A model generated the notes under the pieces. It searched no databases. It worked only from the letters and a program-made list of their open reading frames with translations, and had not been told where the DNA came from. DNA of 64,000 nt from Anaeramoeba flamelloides (Eukaryota; Metamonada; Anaeramoebidae), in NCBI GenBank assembly GCA_027625915.1, contig JANTQA010000047.1, positions 744,001 to 808,000 of the forward strand. Direction: 5' to 3'. Shown in pieces: positions 42,639-54,779 of this stretch; the stretch's first letter is position 1; every line of letters starts with the position of its first letter. Both the position numbers and the translations under genes were made by a program.

Positions 42639-45600
42639 CACATATCTAGAATACAAAGAAATATAAAGAAAAGTTTTCCTTATTTAATAATGTTTCTAAT
42701 TAGATTACTATCCCCCCCCTTCTTTTGTTTTTTACTCAAAAATATGAGAATTTTCATAATAAATTGAAAATTTTATTAACAAATATTTTTTCACAATTAT
42801 ATAGATTATACAGAAAAAATTTTTTTTGACTACATCTTATCAAATATTTATGAAAATATTAAAAAATCATAATCAATCCCGAAATTATCAATAATCGAAA
42901 AATAAATTATAAAATTTGATACATATTTTATTTTTCAAGTATTCTTTAAGTAGTTTGTTAAAAATACAATTGAAATTTTTATTATATTTTATTTTATTAA
43001 TGATAAATTTTAAAAAGTGAATAAAATCATTATCAAATCAAAATAATAGAATATCGGCTTAAATCAAGATATTCTATAAAAATTCAAAAATTGTCGAAAA
43101 ATAATAATAAACGCCAAGAGAAAAAGATACATGGTTAAGGTGTGTGTGTGTGTGTGTGTGTGTGTGTATTTTAAAAACAAAATGAAATATTGACAGGATC
43201 ATGAATGTTTTTTTTTTTTGTAATTTAAGCTTTCAACATATGAAATAGATGAGTTAACCTCATTCAAACAATTCATTAATTCCATCTCTTTTTTGAAATC
43301 CAAAATCCAAATATTTCCAATATAAAACCAAAAAAAGAAACCTATTATTTTTATTAAAGATTAAGTTGATTTTTGAAAATGTGAAAAAATATTGTTTGTT
43401 TAATGTTAGAAAGTCTTGATTTAGAAAGAAAAATTTGGATTTTGTTATTATTTTTAATAATGATATTTAAATATAAATACCAATCAATAAAGCTTATTAA
43501 AATAAAGGTGATTTAATAAATGAAAATATGATATAAGTGAAACAATTATTTCTCAACGAAAGTTAGATTTATCAAGCATTTTTTTCTTCTTTTGAGTTTT
43601 AAGAAAGTTGTTTTCTGGTTTCAAAAATGTTTAAAAATTGCAAAAAAATTTCAAAAACGAAAAATATTTATAACAAATTGTTTGGTCTTATTCGCAAGAA
43701 ACGAAATAACAATTTAAATCATTTTTGTCACAAAAAAATTAATTTTTAATGTTGAGGAGAAAATTACTTAATACCAATAGATAAAGAAAAGTTTCTTGTG
43801 TTAAAATCGAATTTAATCTTTGAACAAAAACAATTTTTTTTGTTTAAATTTGTTATTCAGTTTGAAAAATTAATTATCATAACTAAGGTTCTTAAAAAAT
43901 ACAATTATTTTACAATTGGTTAAATAAATCATTTTTTTTTTGTAAACGGAAGGATTATCTTAAAAAAGAAAAAAAATCTTAATTTTAATATACTTGGCAA
44001 AAAAGACTTGTTATTGTAATTATTAATGATCAAAATTACAATACAACGGGAAGAATTTTTTTATAATGTGAGAAATAAAAAGAATTTATATCTTTTATTT
44101 TTCCGAAAAAAAAATTGATCTCACTGAAAAAATTTTTATTTATAGCTTTCGAAGCCGATCAGAATTTTTTGACATTTGACATATACAAAATTTGAAATTA
44201 GCGAATACTACTAATAATATTTTTTAAAAATTTTGTATTGTTGTCGTATAGTACTGATCTCTTAATGAAAATCTATTAGAGATTTCGATTCCAATACAAA
44301 AATATGCAAATAGTGTACTTTGTTCCCGAAAGACCCATTTTTTTGTCAAGAAATATTTTATTTATAATAAAACCCTTTTTATGAATATCTTGTTTTTTTT
44401 TATTTTTATTTTTTTTTTTTGTGAGAAGAGATATTTTTCATGAAAAGTTCTATTTTTAAACAAATCAAATAATATGGTTTGTTTAAAAATATAAAATCAA
44501 TATGTTCTAATATTTTTGGTTTCATATCATTAATTAAAAATATCAAAAATAAAAGGTTTGACAATAAAACCAAAATATACAATTTAAAACAATTAATTGG
44601 AGATTTTTTTATATAATAAATAAAAATTTAAGAGGGAAAAAGAAGAATATTTTTTGAAAAAATAATTAAAATTTAAAATTTGTTTACAAACACACAATTA
44701 ATAGCTAACGTTGCAAAGTGTGTTTATACAAAATCAAATTTCTTTTAGAACTATGTTACCTTGAAATGTTAGATATCAAAGAAGAATAAGAAAAGACTAT
44801 AAGATCAAAGTGAAAAATTAAAAAAACTAATCATTCAAATTTTAATTTTGAGATTATTCAAAACTTTAATTGAGGCAAATTAGATGAATAAAAATATGAT
44901 AACAAACATTTCAACTAGTGATCATTAATTTTTGATTCTAAAACCTTGACATGGAAAAAGATTTTATAATTGAAAAACTTTCTCTAGTATTGAGGATATC
45001 TTAGAAAACTGTTTCAGTATATCATGCCAAATATAGATTCTCTTAAAGGACAGTATCATTTGAAATATTTCATTTACTTATTAACAGATCATGATACTTA
45101 GTATTGTAAACCGGTAATTCACCGAAATTTATTGTTTGGGTTGATGAAAAGGATAAATACATTGTCAATCAGATTAAAACAAAATTAATACATATTTTGA
45201 TATGATTTTAAGAGATAATTGTTTTTTTTTTATTTATATGAAAAATTGACAATTTGTTTGAAGATCTTTTCTGGAACAAAAGAAATTTTGAATTAATAAA
45301 TCGATATTCAATAAAGAAACACAATTAATATAATGATTCAGAAATTCATTAATTGAAAGTAAAAAAATATTATATGAAAAAATTATTATTTTTTTTATAC
45401 CCAAAAACAGACTCTGTTAAAATATTTGTATTATATGATTAAATTTTACATTAAAGGTTGTTTTAACATGAAAAAAAAACAAAGATATTATGGGGGGGGG
45501 GGAAATGATCTTAAATAAAGAATTCAATTAATCTTTATTTGAAACGTTTATATGTGAACTTGTATTAGTTATAAGAATTTAGAAAAATTTATTATATTGT

Positions 45601-46139
45601 TTCAAAAAGAAAAAAAAATTTTGTTTGATAAAAAATTTTATCTTTAAAAAAAGTAAGGTTTTTAAAAAACGTCAAAAAATATAAGCAAAATAAATAAGTG
45701 AACAGAAAAATTCTTTAGTTTTATCGAGTTTTAATTTGGTTAAATGATAGATTACACTCGTGAAAAACTCTCATTTCTAAGGATAAACAATAGTTTATCA
45801 GTATATTTATCTATTATAAAATATCATAAAAAACGCTTGAAAGATTAGTAAAAATTCGCTTCCTTCTTTAAGAAGATTTCTAAGAATTGATTAAACTTTA
45901 CACCTTTACTTAACAGCTTTGTAATTATTATTAACAAAAATTGGCTTGAATATTTGACTTTTCTTCTCCCGTTAGTTTTTTTGTTATTTAATCTTTAGAT
46001 TTTTCGAAAATTCAATAATAGGGGAAAATAATTTTTTTGCATTCTAACACACTTAAGATCTAATTATTTCTGATTCAAATTTTTCAGAAATCAACTATTA
46101 AGATGAATCCCACAACAATGAAAAAAAATCTATCTTTTG
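42639..46139. other. long non-coding spacer
   Basis: 3.5 kb, no gene recognised. It contains the TG microsatellite at 43140, a G(11) run at 45492-45502 and a C(8) run near 42712. The rest is A/T-rich with nothing I could name. Confidence 0.45.
43140..43167. repeat. (TG)14 microsatellite
   Basis: 28 bases of uninterrupted GT/TG dinucleotides, the only such tract in the window. Confidence 0.9.
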
Positions 46140-46760
46140 GAAAACCACAAACTAAACTATTTTTCATAAATTTTGACTCACTTTATAATGTTAATGGGAG
46201 TTGTTTTGAGGGTTTATTCCAGTATTCTTATCAAAAAAATATTTTCAGATTTTTGGATCAGAATCATTTTTTCTAATTTTTCAAATTTTAGTTTTGCTTT
46301 TTCAAATTTTTTTTTCTTTTGTATTTCTTTTTTTTTTCTTTTTCTTTATTTTTGAAAAATTGTTCTTTTTTTTTTTTTTTTCAAAAGATCATTTGGAAAA
46401 AAAAAAGAGATCTTCGAAAAGACAAATAATCACATAGAAAATTGAGAATATAATGTCTTTGAAAATGGATTAAATTATTCATAAAAAATATTGTTGTTCA
46501 ACTTTTTCTCAGTGAAAGTTCAGTAATAAAAAATGGGTAATGCTCATTTCAAAAATTGTGACTCACTTTTTTTTAGTTTTTGGTTTTATTTTTTTTAATT
46601 TTTAATATATCAGGCTTTTATAGATTTATAATAACTTAAAAGTGAATTACAAATCATATTGAGTTATTAATTATTCTTGAATACTAAAGGATAAACTTTT
46701 TTTTTCAATTTATTATTTCAGGTGAGTCATAATTTTTGAAAAAGAGTTTATTTCTAAATG
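46140..46760 (+). repeat. dispersed repeat E, copy 3
   Basis: Its left part aligns with 13800-14240 and its right part with the reverse of 36730-37165. The right half is itself palindromic: AAAATTGTGACTCACTTTT at 46553 and CAGGTGAGTCATAATTTTT at 46720. Together the three copies define a repeat of at least 600 bp. Non-coding. Confidence 0.55.
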
Positions 46761-46948
46761 GGCTATTATCTGTTTTTATGTAACATTGTCATGAACGTTT
46801 ACTTTAAAAAAAAGTAAAAAATCGATAAATATATTTTTCAAATTTAATTACTCATTTTCATTTTTTCGTTATTTTTTTTAGTATTTAAACTGTGTAAGTA
46901 CGTCAATTTTATGATTTATTATGATAAATTTGATTGGAATTAACAATA

Positions 46949-47145
46949 TAGCCAGTTCCACTTTTAAGACCCATAAATTTTCAAGGAAATTTTAGACTAA
47001 AAAAATCTTAAATTAGAGCACAAAATTTGGAATTTTTATATACATGAATTATTTAACTAGAATTCTAATTTTGTGCCTTAATTTGAAACTTTTTTTTGTT
47101 CCTTAAATTTCGTTCACAGTTTGTGACCTAAAAGTTAATCGACTG
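46949..47145. repeat. palindromic MITE family A, copy 12 (degenerate)
   Basis: 197 bp, TA at 46947-46948 and 47146-47147. The left tip is TAGCCAGTTCC; the right tip GACTG is kept. Confidence 0.72.
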
Positions 47146-47570
47146 TAATAAAAACTAAGTATATTTTTATTGGTTGTCTGAATTGTAATTATGAACTATT
47201 ATAACCTTTAAAGACTAATAAATATTATTCGAAGCTGAAAAGAATGCTGTTTCAATAGATCCTATGAAAAAAATACTTTTAAGTTTTTTTTCAAAATTTT
47301 TTAATTTGGGATTTACTATTTATTTGTTATCCAAATTCAAAATTTAATACTCACGTAGCACCTAATCCGAAATTCCACTTATATTCCAAGTGTATAAGAC
47401 TATATGGTCTAAATATACTTTAATATGAAATGGATTTAATGCTCAGTAAGAAGTAATAAAGTTGATTTTAAATTCACTTAGTTGGTTACAAAATTTTGTT
47501 CTATTTGGTGATTAAAAAATGATTTTTCAAATTTTCTTACCTAAATCTAAAAAACAAAAATTTTGAAATA

Positions 47571-47767
47571 CAGTCAGTTCCACTTTTAAGGCGCAAACTT
47601 TCAACGAAATTTAAGAAACAATATAATCTCAAATTAAGGCACAAAATTTGGAATTTTTTATTTTACAATTTATTTTACTAGAATCTGAATTTTGTACCTT
47701 TATTGGAGATTTTTTTTTGTGCCTTAAATTCCGTTGAAAGTTTGTGCCTTAAAAGTGAAACTGACTG
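47571..47767. repeat. palindromic MITE family A, copy 13
   Basis: 197 bp, TA at 47569-47570 and 47768-47769. The left tip carries the TTCC variant and the right the TTTC variant, like copy 5. Repeat D copy 3 begins about 194 bp downstream. Confidence 0.9.
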
Positions 47768-47960
47768 TATTTGGATTTTTCATGATTTTTTTTTTCGATT
47801 TAATATATTAGATCTTTTTTAATATATAATTTCGATCTTTAATAAAATTAAAAATCTGATATTACTTATTGTTGCTAAAATAACTCATAGGTCCTTGTTG
47901 AAAACTTGTTTCCAAATGAAAGTCTTGATTCTTTTTTAAAGAATACCTATACATTAAAAA

Positions 47961-48292
47961 CATCAAAGAAACCAAAAATAGATACAAAGTAAATATGATT
48001 TCGGTTTCTTAAATTCTACTTTTAATAAAGAAATTCTAAAAATAAAAGATTGTTTGAACAATTTTTTCTCTAACAATGGAGTATATTTAAGAAAAATTTC
48101 AGGTATTAAAAAAATCGAATTCTAAGTAAAACACTTAAATAAATTCCATTCTTAATTTGAAATTTTCTCAATAAATCAAGGAGTTTACCTTAAAAAATAA
48201 TTTTACCTTGGGTTGATTATTGGATAATCAATTAAGTGTTGTATTGAAACAAAAAAAAATAAAAAAAAAGATTATATTTTGAAACTTGGTTA
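47961..48292 (+). repeat. dispersed repeat D, copy 3
   Basis: CATCAAAGAAACCAAAAAT at the start, ATTCTAAAAATAAAAGAT in the middle, and a TTGAAACAAAAAA / TATATTTTGAAAC end, in the same order as copies 1 and 2. Confidence 0.5.
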
Positions 48293-48645
48293 TTTTGTGA
48301 TCCAGAAAGGTGGTTTTTTTGTTGTTAGATAAAAATCGTTGAAATTGATTTTTCAATTCTCTAAAATCAGAAATAATAACACATCTCTTGTACATTTCTG
48401 TTAATAGCTTATTTCTACTTATACCTTAAAAGTTTCCAAGTTCAAAAAAACTTGATTTAATAATAATTTTGTAACCAGATTGTAATTCACAAGAAAACAA
48501 CTCTGAAATTAAAAAACAAAACATCCAATTCACACTCAGAACTACACATTAGAATGTTTTTCAAAAATGAAGCATCAAAAGCAAAAAAAAGTATCTTATT
48601 TTTTACATTTTTCTAACTGATCTATTTTGTTTTACAAACCAAATC

Positions 48646-49998
48646 ATGACATTTAATTCTCATCTGAATAAAATGTTTCCTACAACGATTTTAAAACAAA
48701 GAAAGGTGATTAATGCAACCAAACAAAAAAGCACAAAAGAAATCTTGAATAATAAGGATCTCAAAGTCAGAGATGGGATACCAGAAGAATCGCTTGATGT
48801 AAATGATCTGAATACAACTGACAAAAACTTGGTTGACAACACACTTGAATTTGATGTCGTTGAACGGACCATATCAAGGAAGGTTATGGAAAAGTACCAT
48901 TACGAAATCAATGAGATCGACAATCAAGAGCAAAAAGAAAGAACGATGAAGGTTAGTCAAATTATGTCTTCCCAATCAGATTATCCCTATTCTATGGAGC
49001 CCTTTAGTATGATAAATGATCGTGATCTGATTGAATTTGATAATGAGGGTAATGTCTTGCCCAAACCAATCCAATCACTTTACAAAACTTTTAAAAGCAA
49101 GCTCGTCAAAGGCGAGCTGAGTCAAAAAGAAATTGAAAACTGGGAAGACACGTTTGAAAACTCAAATGAAATTGGTGATTGTGAACCAAGCACAACTAAT
49201 ATAGAAGACGACATTGAAATTGAGGAATTGATTGAAAAGGTGAAAGATAAGATGACCCTTCGGAAACGAACAAGATCAAAAAATGGAAGGATCAGAAGAA
49301 CAATTCGAAATTCTAGAAAGGGAAGATCAATAAATTCAAAATTTACCAAAAATCAAACCAATAACCTTGAAAAAGAAATTGAAAGGGAATTGGAAAAAAA
49401 AGAAGAAGAGATCATAAATGAAAAAGTTATGCAACAAGAAAAAGAAAAAGACTATAAGGAGGAAGAACACAATAAGAGGAAGCAAGATCAAGAATTAAGA
49501 AAAGACAATCAAAAAACGATTCTTGAGAGCATTGTCAATCTATTAAACAATGAAGAAACACCATCAATGGCTTTAAAAAGATTTAGTGGCCCAAAGGTGA
49601 AACGAGTAAGTCATTCTCGGAGAAAATTTAGGAAGAAAAATGTTCAGAAAGAACAACAAAACCCAAAAAATATTGGCACAGTTGAAACAAAGAAAGGCTC
49701 TGTCAAGTTTAATCTTCTATCTGATTATATTCACAGAGCAATTGATTTTGGTTCTTATGATATTTATCATCTCACAAAAGAACAATTAGTCGATGAAATC
49801 CGAAAATACAAAATACAAACCCTCAAGCAAGGTTGGCTATATCGTTGGAGAAATGATCAATCCGATAAGGTTTATGGCCCCTATACCGCCGAAGAAATGA
49901 ATATGTGGTTAGATTCAGGGTTTTTTTATAATGTGTTTGCTAAAAGAGTTGGGGACAAAGAGTTTCGTAATATTGAAAAGATTGGTAGATTTTATTAA
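48646..49998 (+). CDS. GYF-domain protein, CD2BP2/Lin1-like (U5 snRNP factor)
   Basis: 450 residues, single exon, ATG start. The C-terminal GYF domain (396-450) has G-W-L-Y-R-W, Y-GPY at 410-413, the M-x2-W-x3-GFF signature at 418-427 and a final hydrophobic block. W421 places it with the CD2BP2 rather than the SMY2 subtype. The CD2BP2/Lin1 layout is also seen upstream: a MEPFSMINDRDLIEFDNEGN block (compare itPFNlkeEmeeG-FDeeGn) near 114-135, a charged coiled-coil region (230-300), and a PSMALKRFSG-like block followed by a helical LLSDYIHRAIDFGSYDIYHLTKEQL segment. CD2BP2/Lin1/Snu40 proteins bind Prp6 and the U5 snRNP through the GYF domain, so a splicing role fits an intron-bearing genome. 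Confidence 0.85.
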   Translation: MTFNSHLNKMFPTTILKQRKVINATKQKSTKEILNNKDLKVRDGIPEESLDVNDLNTTDKNLVDNTLEFDVVERTISRKVMEKYHYEINEIDNQEQKERTMKVSQIMSSQSDYPYSMEPFSMINDRDLIEFDNEGNVLPKPIQSLYKTFKSKLVKGELSQKEIENWEDTFENSNEIGDCEPSTTNIEDDIEIEELIEKVKDKMTLRKRTRSKNGRIRRTIRNSRKGRSINSKFTKNQTNNLEKEIERELEKKEEEIINEKVMQQEKEKDYKEEEHNKRKQDQELRKDNQKTILESIVNLLNNEETPSMALKRFSGPKVKRVSHSRRKFRKKNVQKEQQNPKNIGTVETKKGSVKFNLLSDYIHRAIDFGSYDIYHLTKEQLVDEIRKYKIQTLKQGWLYRWRNDQSDKVYGPYTAEEMNMWLDSGFFYNVFAKRVGDKEFRNIEKIGRFY

Positions 49999-52121
49999 AA
50001 TATTACTTGGTTTATTATTAATTTACTTTTGCTTTTGGCCATAGTATTAATAGAATTTTCATAAAAAACTACAAAACCCATCCAATAAATGTATTTTTTT
50101 TTTTTTTTTTTTTTTTACAAATATTAATATATTTGATTTGTGATTAATTTTAATATAAGAGAAGTAAACTTTCTATCTTTCGTCGAATGAAAAAATATAA
50201 CTAAAATCTATTTTTAAACTAAAAACAGAAAAAAAAGTGAGAAAGCAATTTTTATATTTGTAGAGAAATTCAAAGTTTTCAAGTGATGAATCTCTAAGAA
50301 TAATAACAGGTATTTTGAAAAAAATTAATAATTTTAAATACCCAAAAAATAAGTTAATTTCGAAAATAGGGGTAGATTTTCATCCAAAAAAATTTTTTTA
50401 ATTGTTTTTTTTTTTTTTTAAATAATAATCTATTTTACTAAAGTGTTTCGAGATAATGACCAATATATATTAATAAATAAAAATATACTGAAATCATTTG
50501 ATTTTTTTAAAGACAAATCAAAAAAGAAAATAATAATAATAATAAAGTCATCAACTAATTTTGAAATTTGAGTTATGTCATTAGGTTTCAAAATTAATTT
50601 TTCAAAAGAATTATATGTATTAATATACAGATATAATGGTTGTTATCAAAATTTGTTTTTTAATGGCACAATTGTTTTGAAGTGGGGTTTATATATATAT
50701 ATATATATCATCGTTTATTGTCGAATAAAAAATCGGAACTTAATTATATGATTTTATTAGATATTTATATTGGGTTGCTTTTTAAATTATTTATTTTGTG
50801 AAAATTCAAATATTCACAATTTTGGCTTCTTTTTTAACATAAAAATAGTAGTTAATTAATTAATAGAGTGATCACTTGTATGTTTAAACTTTTTTTCATT
50901 ATAAGTTATATAAAAAAGGTGGGTTTTCGAATGTGTAATGATATTCTAAGAATTTTTTTCCATCTTTATTTTTATTAATTAGAATTTTAAAGTGTTATAA
51001 TTCAAATAAATAATAAATCAATTTCTTTTAGACAATTTATTTCTAAAATTGGAACTCAGAAAAGTTTTAAAATCATTTTAAGAAAAAACTAGTATTGTGG
51101 GGCTATTTTAAGTTTAAATAAAAGTGAATTATTATTTTGGATTTACCTTTCTTAGTTTTTACATATATTTCCTGAGTTTTTTTTTGACTTATAAATTTTT
51201 CTCTATCGTTTTTTTCGTGAGTAAAATAATAATTTTGGAAAAAAGAAATCAACAAAATAAATACCAAGTCTATTCTGATATGGCTATAAATCAACTAAAA
51301 TTTTCTAATTTTATCTTGAATCTGTTTCATACTAAAAGAAAAAGAATTCCCAATATTAAAATTATTTTAATATTTAAACTTGTAAAATGAGGAAAAGGAT
51401 TGGTTTATATTTTTATGTAAATCTCTTAGATTTTGAAAATTAATTTCCTCTGAAAATGTTATTCCTTACTTGAATTTGTTTTAATTTTGTCAAATGCAAT
51501 ATATCTACTTCCAGGGTACCATTTTAAAAGTATGAATCATTTGGAAATATGAAATAAATCCTTAAAAGGTTACTTGAGTTTAAAAAACATTTTTAGATTG
51601 TTTTACTAGATTAATAAATAGAACTGTTCGAACGTTACCTTGAAAATTTATAAGGAGTGGTTATTATTTTTCTATATTAAAATAAAATCACATATAACAA
51701 ACTTTAAACTGTTTATGAAAGGGTATTATTAACCAAAAAATTATAATAGAAGAAAAAATAAAGTTTATACAATTTTTGGGTATTCAAAATTTCCAAACAA
51801 ATTGATAAAAAAATTTTTATTAATGCAAATCTTGAATACAAAAATTGCAAAAATCTCAATTTTAAACAATTAATAAACTGGAACTCATTCCAAAATTTTG
51901 GACCTGGCCCAAAATCAAACATTAAAAAAAAATATATATAATTTATTATATTTTCCCAAACCTGATATAAAATCATTTTTAAGACTACACCTATTGATGA
52001 TTTTAGAAGTAAACATTTTTAATCAAATAAAAGAAAAAAATAGAAAATGAAAAAAAAAAATTAGTGTGTCCAAAATAATGAAACAAGCTGAACAAAAAAT
52101 GTTATGGTTAAATTTGTTTTA
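49999..52121. other. non-coding spacer
   Basis: AT-rich with T(24) at about 50094-50116 and TATATA at 50691-50708. Short frames are Phe/Lys/Ile-rich with no domain. Confidence 0.45.
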
Positions 52122-52420
52122 ATTTCACCAACAATTGTTGATCAATCAAACGATAAGATACCATCGCCAATTGTATGTGATTTTTCAATTTAACAAATTC
52201 AATACTAACCTTCTATCAACCATTGGAAAAAAATTCCAGATCAAACGAAACAAATTACGAAGCTGGGGAAAAGGAAATGAAAACAAAAACTAAACAAACA
52301 AAAAATGAAATAGTTTGTAAAATCAAAATTATTTCCAAATTGAATGTAAAGCGTAGTATATTGTTATTTTTTCAACTGTTTTAACTCTGTCCAAATTTTT
52401 GGAATTTAATTTAGGATCGA
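52122..52420 (-). repeat. dispersed repeat H, copy 1
   Basis: Read on the minus strand this aligns with 56812-57118: AAATTCCAAAAATTTGGACA, AACAGTT...AATAACAATA, TTTGGAAATAATTTT, TTGATAGAAGGTTAGT, TTTGTTAAATTG, CACATACAA and GTATCTTATC, all in the same order. The two inverted copies bracket the gene at 52863-54779. Non-coding. Confidence 0.7.
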
Positions 52421-52862
52421 AAAATATTTTCAAATTTCTATGATTTCTGTGATTTCTTTTCTCGATAAAATTTAATTTTTGTTTTTGGTTTTTTCAAAGA
52501 AAAAATTTCTCTAATACCGTAATAGAAATTTAAATTTTTGTCTTCTGATCGAAATCGAAATTGAATTTTTTATTTCTTAAAACACAAATTTATCTTTGAA
52601 AACCAAGTTACAAGTCTTATAAAATTTCGTGGTTGGATTGGAACGGCTGTAAGAATCAAAAACAAAAAAAAAAATAAAATATTTTAAAAAAGATAGTTTT
52701 TTTATTTTATTTAAAAAAGATTTATTTTAATTTTATACATCAAAAGTTACAAAAAATTTTCAAGAACAAATAAAAATCAAAAATCAAAAATCAAAAGCAT
52801 AAAAATAGATCAATATTGCAAAGGAAAAAAATTGAAAAAAAAATCAAACAACAACTGGTTCA
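52421..52862. other. 3' flank of the following minus-strand gene
   Basis: At 52635-52652 the sequence GGATTGGAACGGCTGTA resembles an outer end of MITE family C, but no matching left end was found. The rest is A/T-rich 3' flank. Confidence 0.35.
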
Positions 52863-54779
52863 TTAAAAGTCATTGTATTTTAATAGCCAATCGGTATTGA
52901 TATGGTCATCTATTTTATGTTCTTTAAAGGCAAGTGTGCGCTTTTTCACTTGATTAATTTGATTATCTTGTTTTGCAAGTTTATTTAAAAGTGAATTTTT
53001 GATTACGTGTTCATAAGGGAAGTGATCAAATATAGTGTTTTGGTTATAATTGATTTTAGATAAATAGTTGCTGGAAACCAAATCCCAAAAAAGTCCATGA
53101 TTCAATCCGTATTTAACAATTAGCTCTTTGATCAATTTAAGCTTTCTTCCTCTGTTATTTGAGTACAAATTTAAAACATCACCATCATATGCCAAGTCGA
53201 TCAGTTTTGAGTATTGTATAACAAATCCGTCTTTTTTAATCAAATCTTGGGAAAGGGTGAGGCAGGTATGAATAAACTTGGCCTTGCATAAATATTTTAA
53301 TGATTCAAGGAAAAATCGGTGCCTTTCTTTTAAACCAAACATATAGCCGACTATATTGGCATATCTTTTTTCAAACCAATACATTAATACTCTTTCAGTG
53401 AAAATCTCATCAAAGATCTCACTTAATTTTCGAAATATTTCCTGATCTTCGTCTTCAACTGTTAATTTAAATTTTTGTTTCTTCAAGTTTTGTGATTGTG
53501 ATTGTAATTGTGATTGTGATTGCTTTTGCAAATTTTGAAATTGATTATCTTGTTGTTTATTCGAAATATTTTTTGAAGGTTTTTCATTTAAGGCTTTCGT
53601 TAGTATCTCGAGACCCAAATTAAATTGTTTTTCAAATTTTTGGTTTTGTTTATTTTTTTGGCTCCTCCTTTTTTTTGTTTTTGTTTTTTGTTTTGTTTTT
53701 GTTTTTGATTTTTGATTTTTGTTGTATTCCCTTAATTTTCTTTTTTGGTTCCTTGAAATTTTTCCGAGTAATTTCACAAATCTATTTACAACACCAGGAA
53801 CTTTTTTTTTGTTTTCGTTAAGAGACAAGGAGACCATTGCAATCAAAATTTCGCAAATGTACTCTGTAAATGTTCTTCTTGAATTTGAAAGCAAATATTT
53901 GAGTTGTGATTTGAAATCTTTAATTTCGTTCTCAGAAGCACCCAAAATGTCTCCAATTCTTTCAGCAAACACATTCGTAAATGGGGTCATATTTTTTTGA
54001 GACGATCCTCCAGTACATACCCACAATTGCCCAGTCAATAACTTGAAAATTTCTTTCCCGGACTCAACTAATGTGTAGCTCCTTTTGTTTTTGTTCTTCA
54101 GCCCAATTTCTCTTTTCCTCGAAGATCCCTTTGATAATTTCCCATATTTTTGATTTTTAAACTTACTCCCTTTTTTGCAAGTACTTGGTTGCACTGAAAA
54201 GTCTTCAACGATAACTAAATTAGATTTTGTTTGCAAGATTTTTTTTTGGCGTTCAGATCTTCTTCTATTTTTAAGTTTTTCAACTCTTTTTTTGGATATT
54301 TTTGGGTTGTTGTTCTTTTTATTTGTTGTTTTACGAATAGGCTCCAGACTAAGATTTTCTTCTTTAATTGTGTTTGTTTCTGTTTCTGTGTTAGTTTTTG
54401 TGTTTTCAGTTTTTATTTTCTGAGTTTCTTCTACACTCGCCTGGCGAATTAGCTCTGGAAAATCGTTCTCACCTTCTTCTTCAAAATCCATTGTTAACTC
54501 ATTGTCGAAATCTTGATCAAAAGGATTGAAATTTGAAAACATTTCCTCAAGGTAATTTTGAAGAGCCTCGGTATTTGATTCGTTTGCTTGTTCCGTTTCA
54601 TTCTTGACAACGAATGGTAGTGTTTGTTCGTCTAATGCCTCAACTGAATTAGAATTGTTCGTAAAAAGGTTTAAATCAGAAAAGACAGATTCTTCTAAAG
54701 TAAGATCGTCAGTGAAATCAGACAAATTACTTGATGGGAGACCTTTAAATAATGGGTCGATCACATTGTCAAAATACAT
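52863..54779 (-). CDS. unrecognised 638-residue, probably nuclear protein
   Basis: Single exon, clear ATG, TGA/TAA-free throughout. Residues 1-120 are acidic with regularly spaced Phe/Leu (FPEL, FNPFDQDF), as in activation-type segments. About 155-185 is very basic (KKRVEKLKNRRRSERQKK), a likely nuclear-localisation or nucleic-acid-binding patch. About 238-360 is a compact hydrophobic/helical region (ESGKEIFKLLTGQLWVCTGG ... FTEYICEILIAMVSLSLNE). A Lys/Thr/Gln tract at 365-385 and a Gln/Ser tract at 405-435 follow, and then a second conserved-looking domain from 440 to the end with aromatic residues. I recognise no family. Location between inverted repeat H copies is unusual. A lineage-specific transcriptional or chromatin factor is a guess. 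Confidence 0.8.
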   Translation of the reverse strand: MYFDNVIDPLFKGLPSSNLSDFTDDLTLEESVFSDLNLFTNNSNSVEALDEQTLPFVVKNETEQANESNTEALQNYLEEMFSNFNPFDQDFDNELTMDFEEEGENDFPELIRQASVEETQKIKTENTKTNTETETNTIKEENLSLEPIRKTTNKKNNNPKISKKRVEKLKNRRRSERQKKILQTKSNLVIVEDFSVQPSTCKKGSKFKNQKYGKLSKGSSRKREIGLKNKNKRSYTLVESGKEIFKLLTGQLWVCTGGSSQKNMTPFTNVFAERIGDILGASENEIKDFKSQLKYLLSNSRRTFTEYICEILIAMVSLSLNENKKKVPGVVNRFVKLLGKISRNQKRKLREYNKNQKSKTKTKQKTKTKKRRSQKNKQNQKFEKQFNLGLEILTKALNEKPSKNISNKQQDNQFQNLQKQSQSQLQSQSQNLKKQKFKLTVEDEDQEIFRKLSEIFDEIFTERVLMYWFEKRYANIVGYMFGLKERHRFFLESLKYLCKAKFIHTCLTLSQDLIKKDGFVIQYSKLIDLAYDGDVLNLYSNNRGRKLKLIKELIVKYGLNHGLFWDLVSSNYLSKINYNQNTIFDHFPYEHVIKNSLLNKLAKQDNQINQVKKRTLAFKEHKIDDHINTDWLLKYNDF

